Shown here: positions 41,735 to 50,728 of the stretch, in pieces | Numbering within the stretch: position 1 is the stretch's first letter | How the letters are laid out: the number at the start of each line of letters is the position of its first letter | DNA from: Gloeomargaritales cyanobacterium VI4D9 | Lineage (GTDB): Bacteria > Cyanobacteriota > Cyanobacteriia > Gloeomargaritales > Gloeomargaritaceae | NCBI GenBank assembly: GCA_927797885.1 | Contig: OV696605.1 | Span: forward strand, 2,455,157 to 2,519,156 | Direction of reading: 5' to 3' | Length of the DNA stretch: 64,000 nucleotides | Position numbers and translations under genes: made by a program | The notes under the pieces: model-generated | Told to the model about the DNA's origin: nothing | Databases searched by the model: none | The model's input: only the letters and a program-made list of their open reading frames with translations

Positions 41735-42598
41735 CTAATTCGACTCCTCCTCGTACTGCCGTTGGGGCAAATTCATCGGCGGTTGGTAGGGTTCCGCCTC
41801 CGCCCAGGCATCGCTTTCCAAATCCACCTCCACCGGCTCCGGTTCCACAGGCTCCACATACGCCGCCTCGACCCGCCGGGGGGCTTTCCGGGCAGGACGG
41901 GTAGCGGGTACCTCCGGCTCCGCCCAATCCTCTTCTGTGCGTGCCCGCCGCCGTTCACTACTGGGGGGACTGCCACTGCCCAGGCGATTTTCATAGCTCA
42001 CCGGGGTAGGGAGATAATTCGGGTCATCCTCCCGCTCCCAGGGGGGTTTGCCAATGCCCACCGCCTCCAGCCAACCCCGGGTGAGTTGGTTGAGCCGCTC
42101 CTCCGCCCCCTCAAACACGATCAGCTTGTCCGCCCCCACGCTCACCACCTCATCCACGGACAACTCATAGGTGCTGAGAAACCGGGCGGGAATCCGGGGC
42201 ACCCCCAACGAATCAATCACCAAATGGGAAATCCGCCCATCCGCCACCGCAAATTCAAAATCCCGCACCTTCCCCAAAAACTCCCCGGTTTCCGTCACCA
42301 CTTCGCTCCCCACCAGGCGGGTGTAGGGGGTCAGGTCGAGTTCTTCCAATACCCGGTCATCCTCCACCAACACCACATCCCCAATCTGCCGCACGTGTTC
42401 CCACCGCACCGAATGGCTGGGTTCCCCCGGCAAATAATTATTCACCAGGGAATCCTTAATATCTAAAGCCACCACCTGCCACGCATCCACGTCACACCAG
42501 ACCTGGCTAACCACCCCCAATCGTCGCCCCCGGTCACGGGTAATCAATTGGCAATCAATTAATGCCGAACGAAAACAAACCTGGGTCGTCGCTTTCAT
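41735..42598 (-). CDS. PRC-barrel domain protein
   Basis: A 287-residue protein with two PRC-barrel domains (about residues 10-90, LIDCQLITRDRGRRLGVVSQVWCD, and 100-170, LVGSEVVTETGEFLGKVRDFEF). A disordered, Arg/Pro/Glu-rich tail follows with SERRRARTEEDW and a Val/Glu/Pro-rich end. PRC barrels occur in photosynthetic reaction-centre H subunits and RNA-processing factors. Cyanobacterial members like this are of unknown function. ATG 42598 (MKATTQVCF) is preferred over an in-frame codon at 42622. Directly upstream of the DapF-like gene. Confidence 0.87.
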   Translation of the reverse strand: MKATTQVCFRSALIDCQLITRDRGRRLGVVSQVWCDVDAWQVVALDIKDSLVNNYLPGEPSHSVRWEHVRQIGDVVLVEDDRVLEELDLTPYTRLVGSEVVTETGEFLGKVRDFEFAVADGRISHLVIDSLGVPRIPARFLSTYELSVDEVVSVGADKLIVFEGAEERLNQLTRGWLEAVGIGKPPWEREDDPNYLPTPVSYENRLGSGSPPSSERRRARTEEDWAEPEVPATRPARKAPRRVEAAYVEPVEPEPVEVDLESDAWAEAEPYQPPMNLPQRQYEEESN

Positions 42599-42673
42599 AA
42601 ACGTAAGGTGCCGGTGAGACAATCCAGCCCAAGGGCTATCCCTCTATCTTAACGGGATTTGTTTTTGTTGTTT

Positions 42674-43204
42674 TTAAGAGCCGGTGGTCTGCATGGACAG
42701 GCGTTCTTTCAATTGCCGCAGTGCGTCTGCCCAGCGGGGGTCGGGTTCCGTCGCCTCGTAGCTATGACTGGCACTCACCGGGACGCTGGTGGGTTGGGCT
42801 GGGGGTTTGCGCCGATTCTGTTGCCGTTGGCTGTTGCGGTTGGGGGCATCCCGCCGGGGGGTGGGGCGTTCCACCGGGGTCGTGGCTTTCACGGGTTTGG
42901 CTACCGGTTCGCTGACCGCTGGGGCTTCCGGCTCCGGGGTGTCCTTGGTATCCTTGGTGCGGGGTAGGGCTTTTTCCACCTTCAGGGCTTGCTCCCGAAA
43001 GGTCTGCCCGTTGAACCGGCTCACCAGGCTGTCCGCCTCCGCTTCCGTTTTTACCGTGATAAAGCCGAAACCCCGGCATTTATTGGTCTTGCGGTTGGTG
43101 ATCAGCTTCAGGGATTGAATCTCCTGCGCCTCCCGGAACAGGGCATCCAATTCCTGTTTGTCCACATCTTCGGGCAAATTACCCACATAAATCCGCACAG
43201 TCAT
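42674..43204 (-). CDS. RRM-type RNA-binding protein (Rbp)
   Basis: A 176-residue protein with one N-terminal RNA recognition motif: RNP2 IYVGNL at residues 4-9 and RNP1 KCRGFGFI near 50. A long low-complexity tail rich in Pro, Thr, Arg and Gln (about residues 90-150) ends in a helical segment (RWADALRQLKERLSMQ). Cyanobacterial Rbp proteins with one RRM are often cold-induced and bind mRNA. The start MTVRIYVGN is preceded by an AGGAGG site and by about 200 bases of gene-free DNA (43205-43406) that may be a regulatory leader. Confidence 0.93.
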   Translation of the reverse strand: MTVRIYVGNLPEDVDKQELDALFREAQEIQSLKLITNRKTNKCRGFGFITVKTEAEADSLVSRFNGQTFREQALKVEKALPRTKDTKDTPEPEAPAVSEPVAKPVKATTPVERPTPRRDAPNRNSQRQQNRRKPPAQPTSVPVSASHSYEATEPDPRWADALRQLKERLSMQTTGS

Positions 43205-43406
43205 AGAACACCTCCTAAATTGGGTACACAATGGGGGAACCTAGGCACATTTGGGGACATGGTAAATGGTTCACTGATAGGCAGGATTAGGCAAACAAAA
43301 TTGTGACAAATCCTCGCAATCCGACGGTGCATTACCCTAAAAAAGACCAGCACCTTTATTAGGTTATCATACCCCACGGGCGGATGAACAAAATGATCCC
43401 TAACCC

Positions 43407-44189
43407 TTAATAGCCTGTTGCCTGTGCATCCACAACCCATTGGCACGGCACCCGGGTCACCCCGGTACGGAAATTTCCCTGGGGGTCAAGCTCCAACCAC
43501 CGGAAGCCAGGAAAAGCGGTATCCAAGGTAAATGCCTGGGCTTGGGGGGCAAATTGAATACAGGTGGACGGGCTACTCAGATAGGTCACGCCCCGCCGTT
43601 GCCACCTGCGTTCCTGATGGACGTGTCCACACAGCACCAGTTTCACCTGGGGATGGGCATCGCCAATGTGCCAAAATTGCTCCGGGTTCGCCAGGGCACT
43701 GTCATCCAACCAGGGGGAACCCACCGGGAACAGGGGATGGTGCAAGGCAATCAGGGTGGGTTCCGAGGACTGGTGCAAAACCTGTTCTAAGTAAGCCAGT
43801 TCCGCCGCCGCCAATAAGCCGCCCACCGCCCCCGGCACCGGGGAATGGAGCAGGATAAACCGCCAGCCCCCCTGGACAAACGTTTTGTCTGGGCGCAAGC
43901 CCCCCGCCGTCAAGGTCTGGGTCAAAAGTTCCGGTTGGTCGTGATTGCCCCCGAGCCAGTAAATCGGGCAGGTCAAGGGGCGCAGTAAATCCACCAGATT
44001 TTGGTAGGAGGCGGGGGTTTCGTCCTGGGATAAATCCCCCGTCAAGAGCAGTAAATCCGGCTGAAAAAGCTGTACTTGCTCCAAAACTTTGGCTAAGGTT
44101 ACCCAAGTCGGGCACCCCACCAACACCTGATGCGGGTCGGCAAACAGGTGGGTATCAGTGATCTGGACGACCCGCAGGGGTTGGTACAC
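43407..44189 (-). CDS. CpdA-like cyclic nucleotide phosphodiesterase
   Basis: A class III phosphodiesterase-type metallophosphoesterase of 260 residues. Metal motifs: QITDTHLF (residues 9-16), LLTGDLSQD, GGNHDQPE, ALHHPLFPVG and LCGHVHQE. Spacing is that of CpdA, which hydrolyses 3',5'-cAMP, an important second messenger in cyanobacteria. Other cyclic dinucleotide or phosphoester substrates remain possible. cp12 follows ten bases below on the same strand. Confidence 0.87.
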   Translation of the reverse strand: MYQPLRVVQITDTHLFADPHQVLVGCPTWVTLAKVLEQVQLFQPDLLLLTGDLSQDETPASYQNLVDLLRPLTCPIYWLGGNHDQPELLTQTLTAGGLRPDKTFVQGGWRFILLHSPVPGAVGGLLAAAELAYLEQVLHQSSEPTLIALHHPLFPVGSPWLDDSALANPEQFWHIGDAHPQVKLVLCGHVHQERRWQRRGVTYLSSPSTCIQFAPQAQAFTLDTAFPGFRWLELDPQGNFRTGVTRVPCQWVVDAQATGY

Positions 44190-44199
44190 GACTTAAACG

Positions 44200-44424
44200 T
44201 TAATCATCGTAAACCCGACATTCGACGGCATCCGGGTTGGCATCACAGTATTGTTCCAGGGAGTTTTTGGGTTTTTCCTGCTCCCTTTGGTGTGCCGCTT
44301 CCGCTTGCAGTTCCTCCACTGTGTCCCAAGCCACGGCGCATTCGGGGTCAGCCTCCCCCTTTTGGTCGCAGATGGCACGGGCGGCATCCCGTTCGGCTTG
44401 GATTTGGGCGTGTATATCGCTCAT
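44200..44424 (-). CDS. cp12: CP12, Calvin-cycle regulator
   Basis: A 74-residue protein. It has the N-terminal Cys pair C19/C29 (AICDQKG...DPECAVAWD), the AWDTVEELQAEA core and the C-terminal pair C60/C69 in YCDANPDAVECRVYDD. CP12 is disordered when reduced; when oxidised in the dark it locks GAPDH and phosphoribulokinase into an inactive complex. All four cysteines are present, so redox control by thioredoxin should be intact. The ATG at 44424 gives the standard length. Confidence 0.96.
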   Translation of the reverse strand: MSDIHAQIQAERDAARAICDQKGEADPECAVAWDTVEELQAEAAHQREQEKPKNSLEQYCDANPDAVECRVYDD

Positions 44425-44482
44425 AAAGTTGTTAATCTCACTAGGGTACTTCTTATGCTTGTATCCCAAATACCTGGGTACA

Positions 44483-45178
44483 CTACATTTCATTGTACTT
44501 TTTTTCAGAATTCCCCGTCAGTTGTTGGGCAAGAACGGTTAACCGTGCCAATCCTGTGCGTGCCCCCTGAATTAATGCCAATGCCGCTCTGGGTTGCCGA
44601 AACATCGCCCAAGCTAAGGGTAGGGGGTGCAACGTTCCTGTCACTGCATCCACCGTCGCCCCCAGATCGGGCAAAACCTGGTGCATCCCATCGCTGACCA
44701 CCCGTACCATGCCCAACCGTGGGATGTAGTTCAAAATCCCATAGCCTTCCATTTCCACCACCGCCGTGTCAAAGGTTTGCCCCAAGGTTTGCTTTTCCTG
44801 GGGCTGGGTGACAATCTGGGGCACGGTTAAGCCCCGCACCACCGGCAACCCCAACCGCTGGGTCAACCATTGGGTCATTTCCGGGTCGTAGGCACGGGTT
44901 GCCCCGCTCACCGCATCGGTAGAACTCTGGCAAATCACCGCATCGCCCACCTGCCATTGGGGTTGCAGTCCCCCAGCCAAACCGAGGAGAACGGCACCTT
45001 TGCCCGCTAATTCCCGTTGATGCACCCCCCACCACTGGGGCAACCCCCGACTCCCCAGGGGCATCGCCAGCACCGGACACGCAGGGTCAGCCCCCCGACG
45101 CACCGCCCGATATTCCGCCCCTTGGGGTGCCAACAGGGTCAGGCGGGGGACACTTGGGTTTGTTTCTGGGGCAACCAT
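44483..45178 (-). CDS. Nucleoside phosphorylase-superfamily protein
   Basis: A 231-residue protein of the purine nucleoside phosphorylase/MTA-SAH nucleosidase superfamily: LLAPQGAEYRAVRRG at the start, VLLGLAGGLQPQWQVGDAVIC in the middle and DTAVVEMEGYGI near the end, the typical substrate-binding Met-Glu. It resembles hopanoid-associated phosphorylases (HpnG-like), but I cannot separate the subgroups. The ATG at 45178 lies about 40 bases inside the preceding ferritin-like gene. A longer frame to 45412 is overlap, not gene. Confidence 0.78.
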   Translation of the reverse strand: MVAPETNPSVPRLTLLAPQGAEYRAVRRGADPACPVLAMPLGSRGLPQWWGVHQRELAGKGAVLLGLAGGLQPQWQVGDAVICQSSTDAVSGATRAYDPEMTQWLTQRLGLPVVRGLTVPQIVTQPQEKQTLGQTFDTAVVEMEGYGILNYIPRLGMVRVVSDGMHQVLPDLGATVDAVTGTLHPLPLAWAMFRQPRAALALIQGARTGLARLTVLAQQLTGNSEKKYNEM

Positions 45179-45984
45179 TGCAGTACCCGCAGGATGGTCT
45201 GGGACAGGCGCGGGAGTAGCCGGGGTTGGAGCAATTCCGGGGCAAAGGCGCGCATCCGGTGGGCATTTTCCGCCACGCAGGTTGCCAAAAAACTCCGCAG
45301 GGTCAAATCCGGGGCAAACACCAATGCCCCCGCCGCCGTAAAGCCACTCCCCGCCGTTGCCGCCCCCTGAAAGGAACCCACCAGATGACTCAGGGCTTTG
45401 CCGTAATTCCACAGGCTATTCACCGCCCGATAGGGAGCCACCCCCCAACCCCGGCGACTTTGTTCATAAGCGAGCCAATTCACAAAAAACACGATATGGC
45501 GGGCTTCTTCCTCAATAATCGGGTCAAACAAAGTGAACAGCACCTCCGGGAAAAACCCCGACCGCTGGGCAATGCGGAAAAATCCAAAGGCAAAAAACGA
45601 ATCCAAACATTCGCTAAACCCAAAATCCACAAACGCCTGGCGCAAATCCTGGGGTGGGGTGTAGTCTGGGTCGAGGTTCACAGGAATCCCATACCGTTGC
45701 ACCAAACAGGTCAATAACCGCCCATGCCGGGCTTCTTCCGCCGCTTGCAGTGCCACCGCTTGGCGGATGAGAGGGTCGTCAATTTCCTCAGCAAACGCCT
45801 GTGCCATCATGCCTGCCCGCTTTTCCGTCGCCAACGCCTCCTGCCAAAAGGGAATTCCCCGCAAAAAATCCAGGGTTTTCCCGTCCAACTCCGGCCAAGG
45901 GAAGGTCGTCGGGTCATAGGTTTGGTGCGTCTCCAACAAACTGCGACAGAATAAATCCCGATGGGCAGGACTCCCCAACCGCAT
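45139..45984 (-). CDS. Ferritin-like di-iron domain protein
   Basis: A 281-residue helical protein with two ExxH-type motifs, AAEEARHGRLL and IIEEEARHIVFF, consistent with a di-iron four-helix bundle. The start MRLGSPAHRDLF has a GGGGGTG stretch upstream. The frame is open further up, and the residues before it ([20 protein letters not shown]) look like family sequence, so the true start may be a GTG or TTG near 46020-46122. Function unknown; enzymes with this fold act as oxygenases or peroxide-handling proteins. Divergent from gatA with possibly overlapping 5' ends. Confidence 0.75.
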   Translation of the reverse strand: MRLGSPAHRDLFCRSLLETHQTYDPTTFPWPELDGKTLDFLRGIPFWQEALATEKRAGMMAQAFAEEIDDPLIRQAVALQAAEEARHGRLLTCLVQRYGIPVNLDPDYTPPQDLRQAFVDFGFSECLDSFFAFGFFRIAQRSGFFPEVLFTLFDPIIEEEARHIVFFVNWLAYEQSRRGWGVAPYRAVNSLWNYGKALSHLVGSFQGAATAGSGFTAAGALVFAPDLTLRSFLATCVAENAHRMRAFAPELLQPRLLPRLSQTILRVLQWLPQKQTQVSPA

Positions 45985-46107
45985 GACGTTCACCCCCGGC
46001 ACACAAAAAGATCGTTCCCACCTTAACAAATCCCATTGGCGAAAGAAACACCCCCCAGGGGAAATTCCGGGTGTGGTAAAGTCGTACCGATGCCATTGGC
46101 TATGCCC

Positions 46108-47577
46108 ATGTCCCTCATTCAACACCTGCAACAGCAACTGCGCCGGGGCGAAACCACCAGTGTGGCGTTGGTGGAGCAGTACCTAGAACGGATTCGCCAG
46201 CGGGAACCCCAGGTGCGGGGCTATCTCACGGTGACGGCAGAACAGGCACTTGCCCAAGCCCAAGCGATGGATGCCCGCCGTGCCCAAGGGGAAGACCTGG
46301 GATGGCTGATGGGAATTCCTATTGCTTTGAAGGACAATCTCTGCACCCAAGGCATCCCCACTACCTGCGCCTCTCGAATCCTAGAAAATTATCAGCCTCC
46401 CTACAATGCCACGGTGGTGGAGCGGTTGACCCAAGCGGGGGCGGTGGTGCTGGGCAAAACCAACCTGGATGAATTTGCGATGGGCAGTTCCACCGAGCAT
46501 TCCGCCTACCAAATCACCACCAATCCCTGGGATACGAGCCGGGTGCCGGGGGGTTCCTCCGGGGGGTCGGGGGCAGTGGTGGCGGCGCAGGAATGTGTGG
46601 CGGCTTTGGGTTCGGACACGGGCGGCTCGATCCGATTACCGGCATCCTTTTGTGGCGTGGTGGGGTTGAAACCTACCTATGGGCGGGTGTCCCGCTACGG
46701 TTTGGTCGCCTATGCCTCGTCCCTCGACCAGATTGGACCTTTGGGAACCACGGTGGCGGATGTGGCGATTATGCTGGGCAGGATTGCGGGGCATGACCCC
46801 AAAGACAGCACCAGCATTGATACGCCCGTGCCGGATTACTTAGAAGCGTTGCGGCACCTACCGGCGACCCAACCCTTGGCAGGGCTGAATTTGGGCGTGA
46901 TTCAGGAAACCTTGGGGGAGGGCTTAGACCCGGAGGTGGCGCAGGCGTTTGACCAGGCGGTAAAGCAATTAGAACAACTGGGTGCCAAAGTGATTCCCAT
47001 CTCCTGTCCCACGTTTGCCACTGGCTTGGCGGCGTATTACATTCTGGCACCGGCGGAGGCTTCGGCGAATCTTGCCCGTTACGACGGAGTGCGCTATGGG
47101 TTGCGGGTGGCGGCAGAGGATTTGGTAACCATGTACGGGAGAACCCGGGGGCAGGGTTTTGGTCGGGAGGTGAAACGGCGGATCATGCTGGGCACCTACA
47201 CCCTTTCCCAGGGGTACTACGATGCCTACTATCTCCAGGCGCAGAAGGTGCGGACGTTGATCCGGCGGGATTTTGACCAGGCGTTTACCCAGGTGCAGGC
47301 GTTGTTGTCCCCTACAGCCCCCGTGCCCGCCTTTCCCATTGGCAGTAAGGACAACGACCCCCTGAGTATGTATCTCACGGATTTGATGACCATTCCCGTG
47401 AATTTGGCGGGGTTGCCTGCCCTGAGTGTGCCCTGTGGGTTTACGTCAACGGGTTTGCCCATCGGGTTGCAGGTGATTGGCTCGGTGTTGCAGGAATCGT
47501 TAATTTTGCAAATTGCCCATGCCTACGAACAAAGTACCCCCTGGCATGAGCAGGTGCCCCCCTTGGTGCGAGACTAA
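46108..47577 (+). CDS. gatA: Glutamyl-tRNA(Gln) amidotransferase subunit A
   Basis: A 489-residue amidase subunit. It releases ammonia from glutamine for GatB, which converts Glu-tRNA(Gln) to Gln-tRNA(Gln) in the cytoplasm. The Ser-cisSer-Lys triad is visible in IPIALKDN (Lys), GGSSGGSGA and [14 protein letters not shown]. Start [15 protein letters not shown] fits the family; ATG 46102 would add two residues. GatB and GatC are not in this window. It ends five bases before a small membrane-anchored protein gene. Confidence 0.96.
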   Translation: MSLIQHLQQQLRRGETTSVALVEQYLERIRQREPQVRGYLTVTAEQALAQAQAMDARRAQGEDLGWLMGIPIALKDNLCTQGIPTTCASRILENYQPPYNATVVERLTQAGAVVLGKTNLDEFAMGSSTEHSAYQITTNPWDTSRVPGGSSGGSGAVVAAQECVAALGSDTGGSIRLPASFCGVVGLKPTYGRVSRYGLVAYASSLDQIGPLGTTVADVAIMLGRIAGHDPKDSTSIDTPVPDYLEALRHLPATQPLAGLNLGVIQETLGEGLDPEVAQAFDQAVKQLEQLGAKVIPISCPTFATGLAAYYILAPAEASANLARYDGVRYGLRVAAEDLVTMYGRTRGQGFGREVKRRIMLGTYTLSQGYYDAYYLQAQKVRTLIRRDFDQAFTQVQALLSPTAPVPAFPIGSKDNDPLSMYLTDLMTIPVNLAGLPALSVPCGFTSTGLPIGLQVIGSVLQESLILQIAHAYEQSTPWHEQVPPLVRD

Positions 47578-47582
47578 CGGGC

Positions 47583-48116
47583 ATGGAGCGGGGCTGGTCG
47601 CTGGCGTTGGTGGGCGGCGTGGTGGGGGGGCTGGTCGCTCTGGGGGCGGCGGGTTTACTCCTGTGGCAGGGACGGCAAACCCCGGTGGAGCAAAGGGCAA
47701 ACGTAAATACACCGGCATCACCCCAATCAACCCGACAACCTGTTGGAGGTGGGGGGGCACGGGTGGCGACCCCAACCGCCGTGAATCCCAACCAAGAACA
47801 GGAAGCCATTGCCCTGATTAAAAGTTTGTACCAATCCCTCTCGGAAAAAGATTGGAATCAAGCCCGACTCGCCTACACACCGGCGATGCAAAACCAATTT
47901 GACCCCGCTTTTTTTGCCCAGTTTGTGCGGGTAACCGTGCAGGATTTGCGGGTGATCAAAAGCAGTTCCGGGCAATGGCAATTCGTGGGACGAAACACCT
48001 ATTTCTATCCCAACGGGGACACCCAGGAAGAGGAACGGAATTACACCATTATTTGGCAAAATGGGCAACCATTGATCAGCGATTCCCAATTTCTGCGGGT
48101 CACGAAACCCCGTTAA
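47583..48116 (+). CDS. Membrane-anchored NTF2-like hypothetical protein
   Basis: A 177-residue protein. One N-terminal membrane segment (about residues 6-28) and a Pro/Gln/Gly-rich linker (to about 75) precede a compact domain of about 100 residues (EAIALIKSLYQSLSEKDWNQARLAYTP to the end) that resembles the NTF2/SnoaL-like or ARC6-C-terminal fold. Six bases after gatA. Function unknown. A hybrid MITE starts two bases after its stop codon. Confidence 0.65.
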   Translation: MERGWSLALVGGVVGGLVALGAAGLLLWQGRQTPVEQRANVNTPASPQSTRQPVGGGGARVATPTAVNPNQEQEAIALIKSLYQSLSEKDWNQARLAYTPAMQNQFDPAFFAQFVRVTVQDLRVIKSSSGQWQFVGRNTYFYPNGDTQEEERNYTIIWQNGQPLISDSQFLRVTKPR

Positions 48117-48117
48117 A

Positions 48118-48204
48118 TATAGCAATCCGACTCGATTAACAAACAAAAATTTTCCAGAACCAAAGACGGGGGCGGTGCCCCTGCGACCCATTTTTAGAAG
48201 TGCC
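48118..48204. repeat. Hybrid element: MITE-B left end, MITE-A right end
   Basis: Left end TATAGCAATCCGACTCGATT, core with ACGGGGGCGGTGCCCCTGCG, right end ATTTTTAGAAGTGCC. It starts two bases beyond the stop codon of the preceding gene. Confidence 0.75.
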
Positions 48205-48206
48205 TT

Positions 48207-48284
48207 TAACAAATAGAAATTACCTAGAACCAAGGGCGGGGTTGCCTCCCTGCGACCGCTAACTGTGAATTGATAGAGGTGTCC
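48207..48284. repeat. Second hybrid element, left end worn
   Basis: Follows directly: AACAAATAGAAATTACCTAG (a worn MITE-B arm), core AGAACCAAGGGCGGGGTTGC, then AACTGTGAATTGATAGAGGT ending in TCC. The right arm is the AATTTACAATTTATAGAGGT type also found at 15538 and 50631. Confidence 0.65.
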
Positions 48285-48289
48285 ATGAA

Positions 48290-49900
48290 CTAACCCAAAG
48301 GCGATACGGGGCTAAGTTCCAAATCGGGATGGTCTTCCTGCACCTGTTGCAAATTCCACGTATTTTTGAATAATAAAACCGGGCGGTCCTGCCCATCTTT
48401 GACCACCACCGTATTAAACAATCGTCCCACCCGTTCCAAAGCTGACCAACCCCCCACCACCCAGCGAGCCAAACTGTAGGGCAATGGTTCCAAAATCGTT
48501 TCCACCCCATACTCGCTTTGCAGGCGAAATTGCACCACCTCAAACTGCAATTGTCCCACAGCGGCAACAATCGGGTCACGGCGGCTGGCATCCGTAGAAT
48601 AAAGAATTTGTACCGCCCCTTCTTCCGTTAATTCCGTCACCCCTTTTTGAAAAGATTTCGACTTAGCAGGATTGGGATTTTTCAGGTAGGCAAATAGCTC
48701 GGGTGAAAAGCTAGGAATCCCCGGAAATCGAAATTTGCCCCCGCTGGAAACCGTATCCCCAATGGCAAACACCCCCGGATTATTTAACCCAATCACATCC
48801 CCCGGATAGGCGACCTCTAGGGATTCCCGCTCTTGGGCAAACAGTTTTTGGGGGCGGCTTAAACGGATGGTTTTCCCCGTCCTGGGATGCTGTACCGTCA
48901 TATCTTTAATAAATTTCCCCGAACACACCCGAATAAACGCCACCCGATCCCGATGTTTGGGGTCCATATTCGCCTGCAACTTAAAGACAAATCCACTGAA
49001 CTCCGGGTAATCGGGCGGAATCACCCCTTGGGTGCTGGTATGTGCCCCCGGTGGCGCGGCAAATTCCAGGAAATAACGCAGGAATAATTCCACCCCAAAA
49101 TTGGTCATGGCACTACCAAAAAACACCGGAGTCATTTCCCCCCGTTGTAGGGCAGAAATATCAAAAGTGGGAGTCACCCCGTCGAGCAATTCCAGGTCAT
49201 CTTTGAGTTGATGATAAAGATATTGATCCAGATATTTTTCTACTTGGGGATCGCCTTGGTCAATCACTAATTCTCCCGCAGATTTTCGCCCCCGTTCCCC
49301 CCGCTGAAACAGATGAATTTGGTGCGCCTGCCGGTCATAAACCCCCTGAAATTGATCCCCCATGCCAATCGGCCAATTGATTGCACAGGGCGTTAAACCC
49401 AATTCCTGCTCAATTTCATCCAAAAGTTCCAAAGCCGGTCGCCCCGGCCGGTCTAATTTATTGACAAAGGTAAAAATCGGCAACCGCCGCAGACGGCACA
49501 CCTCAAACAATTTGCGGGTCTGGGGTTCCAACCCCTTCGCCACGTCAATCAACATCACCGCATTATCCGCCGCCGCCAACGTGCGATAGGTATCCTCGCT
49601 AAAATCCTGGTGACCCGGCGTATCGAGTAAATTGATTGTAAAGCCATTATACTCAAACAGTAATACGGTTGACGTAATCGAAATCCCCCGTTGTTTTTCC
49701 AGTTCCATCCAATCCGAGGTGGCATGGCGTTGATTTCGGCGTGCCCGTACTGCCCCCGCTTCTTGAATCGCCCCGCCGTAGAGCAGGAGTTTTTCTGTGA
49801 GGGTGGTTTTCCCCGCATCCGGGTGGGAGATGATGGCAAAATTCCGCCGTTTTTGTACCGCCTGCTGGATTTCCGCCACGATGGGCTGAACTTTGGTCAT
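48290..49900 (-). CDS. prfC: Peptide chain release factor 3
   Basis: A 536-residue translational GTPase that removes RF1/RF2 from the ribosome after peptide release. G1 SHPDAGKT (near residue 25), switch and G3 [13 protein letters not shown]4 NKLDRPGR. The domain after the G domain has [16 protein letters not shown], typical of RF3 rather than EF-G. C-terminal domain PFSY-type region here reads [11 protein letters not shown]. Start overlaps the next upstream gene stop by four bases. A pair of hybrid MITEs lies just past its stop. Confidence 0.95.
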   Translation of the reverse strand: MTKVQPIVAEIQQAVQKRRNFAIISHPDAGKTTLTEKLLLYGGAIQEAGAVRARRNQRHATSDWMELEKQRGISITSTVLLFEYNGFTINLLDTPGHQDFSEDTYRTLAAADNAVMLIDVAKGLEPQTRKLFEVCRLRRLPIFTFVNKLDRPGRPALELLDEIEQELGLTPCAINWPIGMGDQFQGVYDRQAHQIHLFQRGERGRKSAGELVIDQGDPQVEKYLDQYLYHQLKDDLELLDGVTPTFDISALQRGEMTPVFFGSAMTNFGVELFLRYFLEFAAPPGAHTSTQGVIPPDYPEFSGFVFKLQANMDPKHRDRVAFIRVCSGKFIKDMTVQHPRTGKTIRLSRPQKLFAQERESLEVAYPGDVIGLNNPGVFAIGDTVSSGGKFRFPGIPSFSPELFAYLKNPNPAKSKSFQKGVTELTEEGAVQILYSTDASRRDPIVAAVGQLQFEVVQFRLQSEYGVETILEPLPYSLARWVVGGWSALERVGRLFNTVVVKDGQDRPVLLFKNTWNLQQVQEDHPDLELSPVSPLG

Positions 49901-50178
49901 GGGTTTTGGCGACGGTCTATCCGCAACATGGGCAGAGAACTGGCACTGGATTCACTGGTCAGATAACGCCGGGGCGGTTCGGGCATCGGGGGAATGTCCC
50001 GCCGGGAAGCCAACCACCGCCAACCCAAGGTGCCCGTGGCAGCAATCAATCCCAGCCAAAACAGCGACCAGCTCGGGGTCGTACCGCCGATGACCATATC
50101 AATCACCCCTGCCGTGACCACCACGCTGACCACCGGGTAACGACTGTAGTAGGAACGGATGCGCCGGGAGAGGGACAT
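49897..50178 (-). CDS. Small membrane protein, unknown
   Basis: A 93-residue protein starting [15 protein letters not shown], with two hydrophobic helices (about residues 16-36 and 41-56) and a basic, Pro-rich tail ([15 protein letters not shown]). It overlaps the prfC start by four bases and follows the hli gene by 40 bases, so hli, this gene and prfC may be one unit. I do not recognise a family. Confidence 0.65.
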   Translation of the reverse strand: MSLSRRIRSYYSRYPVVSVVVTAGVIDMVIGGTTPSWSLFWLGLIAATGTLGWRWLASRRDIPPMPEPPRRYLTSESSASSLPMLRIDRRQNP

Positions 50179-50217
50179 GGACACGCCCAAAATTATAGAG
50201 TGTTTTTCAATCTTAGC

Positions 50218-50394
50218 CTAATGGATCAAGCCCAACCACGTCAGCACCCCCTTGCCGGTGACCAACTCAATGACAATTGCCACCACAAAGCCCACCATAG
50301 CGGCTCGTCCGTTGAGGCGTTCGCTATACAGATTAAAACCGAATTTCGGCTCATCCAATTCGGGGGTTTTGCTGGGTTTCGGAACTTGAGTCAT
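50218..50394 (-). CDS. hli: High-light-inducible protein (one-helix CAB-like)
   Basis: A 58-residue protein: hydrophilic N-terminus MTQVPKPSKTPELDEPKFGF, then ERLNGRAAMVGFVVAIVIE, the chlorophyll-binding ExxNGRxAMxGF motif of Hli/Scp proteins, and a short tail (GKGVLTWLGLIH). These single-helix thylakoid proteins protect photosystem II assembly intermediates and chlorophyll biosynthesis from excess light. The complete motif and the length fit the HliC/HliA size class. The ATG is at 50394; the stop is TAG at 50218. Confidence 0.93.
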   Translation of the reverse strand: MTQVPKPSKTPELDEPKFGFNLYSERLNGRAAMVGFVVAIVIELVTGKGVLTWLGLIH

Positions 50395-50434
50395 GGGTTA
50401 AGCCTGACCATAGTTTTGTTATTTTATTCCTATG

Positions 50435-50630
50435 TTATCGTACTTGCGAAACAGGTGGATTTTTTACCTGCTGTCGGGCTTGTTGTCCCAAGTCGTACTC
50501 CTGCAGGGCAACTTCTCGGCAGGTGCGGGCAATTTGTTGACGATACCCCTCATTGACAAACATCTGCTCAATTTGATGCGCTAAGTCCTGGGGACTTTCC
50601 GGTTCGGCTAAGAAACCCGTAATGCCACTA
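50435..50630 (-). pseudogene. C-terminal relic of a GT4 glycosyltransferase
   Basis: About 63 codons in one frame (SGITGFLAEPESPQDLAHQI, then EQMFVNEGYRQQIARTCREV and ALQEYDLGQQA), ending at a TAA at 50435. TGFLAEPESPQDLA and the helical tail are the end of a family-4 glycosyltransferase, just after the donor-binding site. The frame has no start: it runs directly into the GTGCAC end of a hybrid MITE at 50631. The first 80 percent of the gene is missing from this place. Confidence 0.78.
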
Positions 50631-50728
50631 GTGCACCTCTATAAATTGTAAATTGGCGGTCGCAGGGGCACCGCCCCCGTACTTGGCTCTGGAGAATTTC
50701 TGTCTGTTAATCAAGTAAGATTGCTATA
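50631..50728. repeat. Hybrid element (MITE-A end left, MITE-B end right)
   Basis: Starts GTGCACCTCTATAAATTG (one change from GGGCAC) and ends TTAATCAAGTAAGATTGCTA plus TA, with the core in reverse (GGTCGCAGGGGCACCGCCCC). The left end cuts a glycosyltransferase; the right end supplies the last codons of the VOC gene. Confidence 0.8.
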
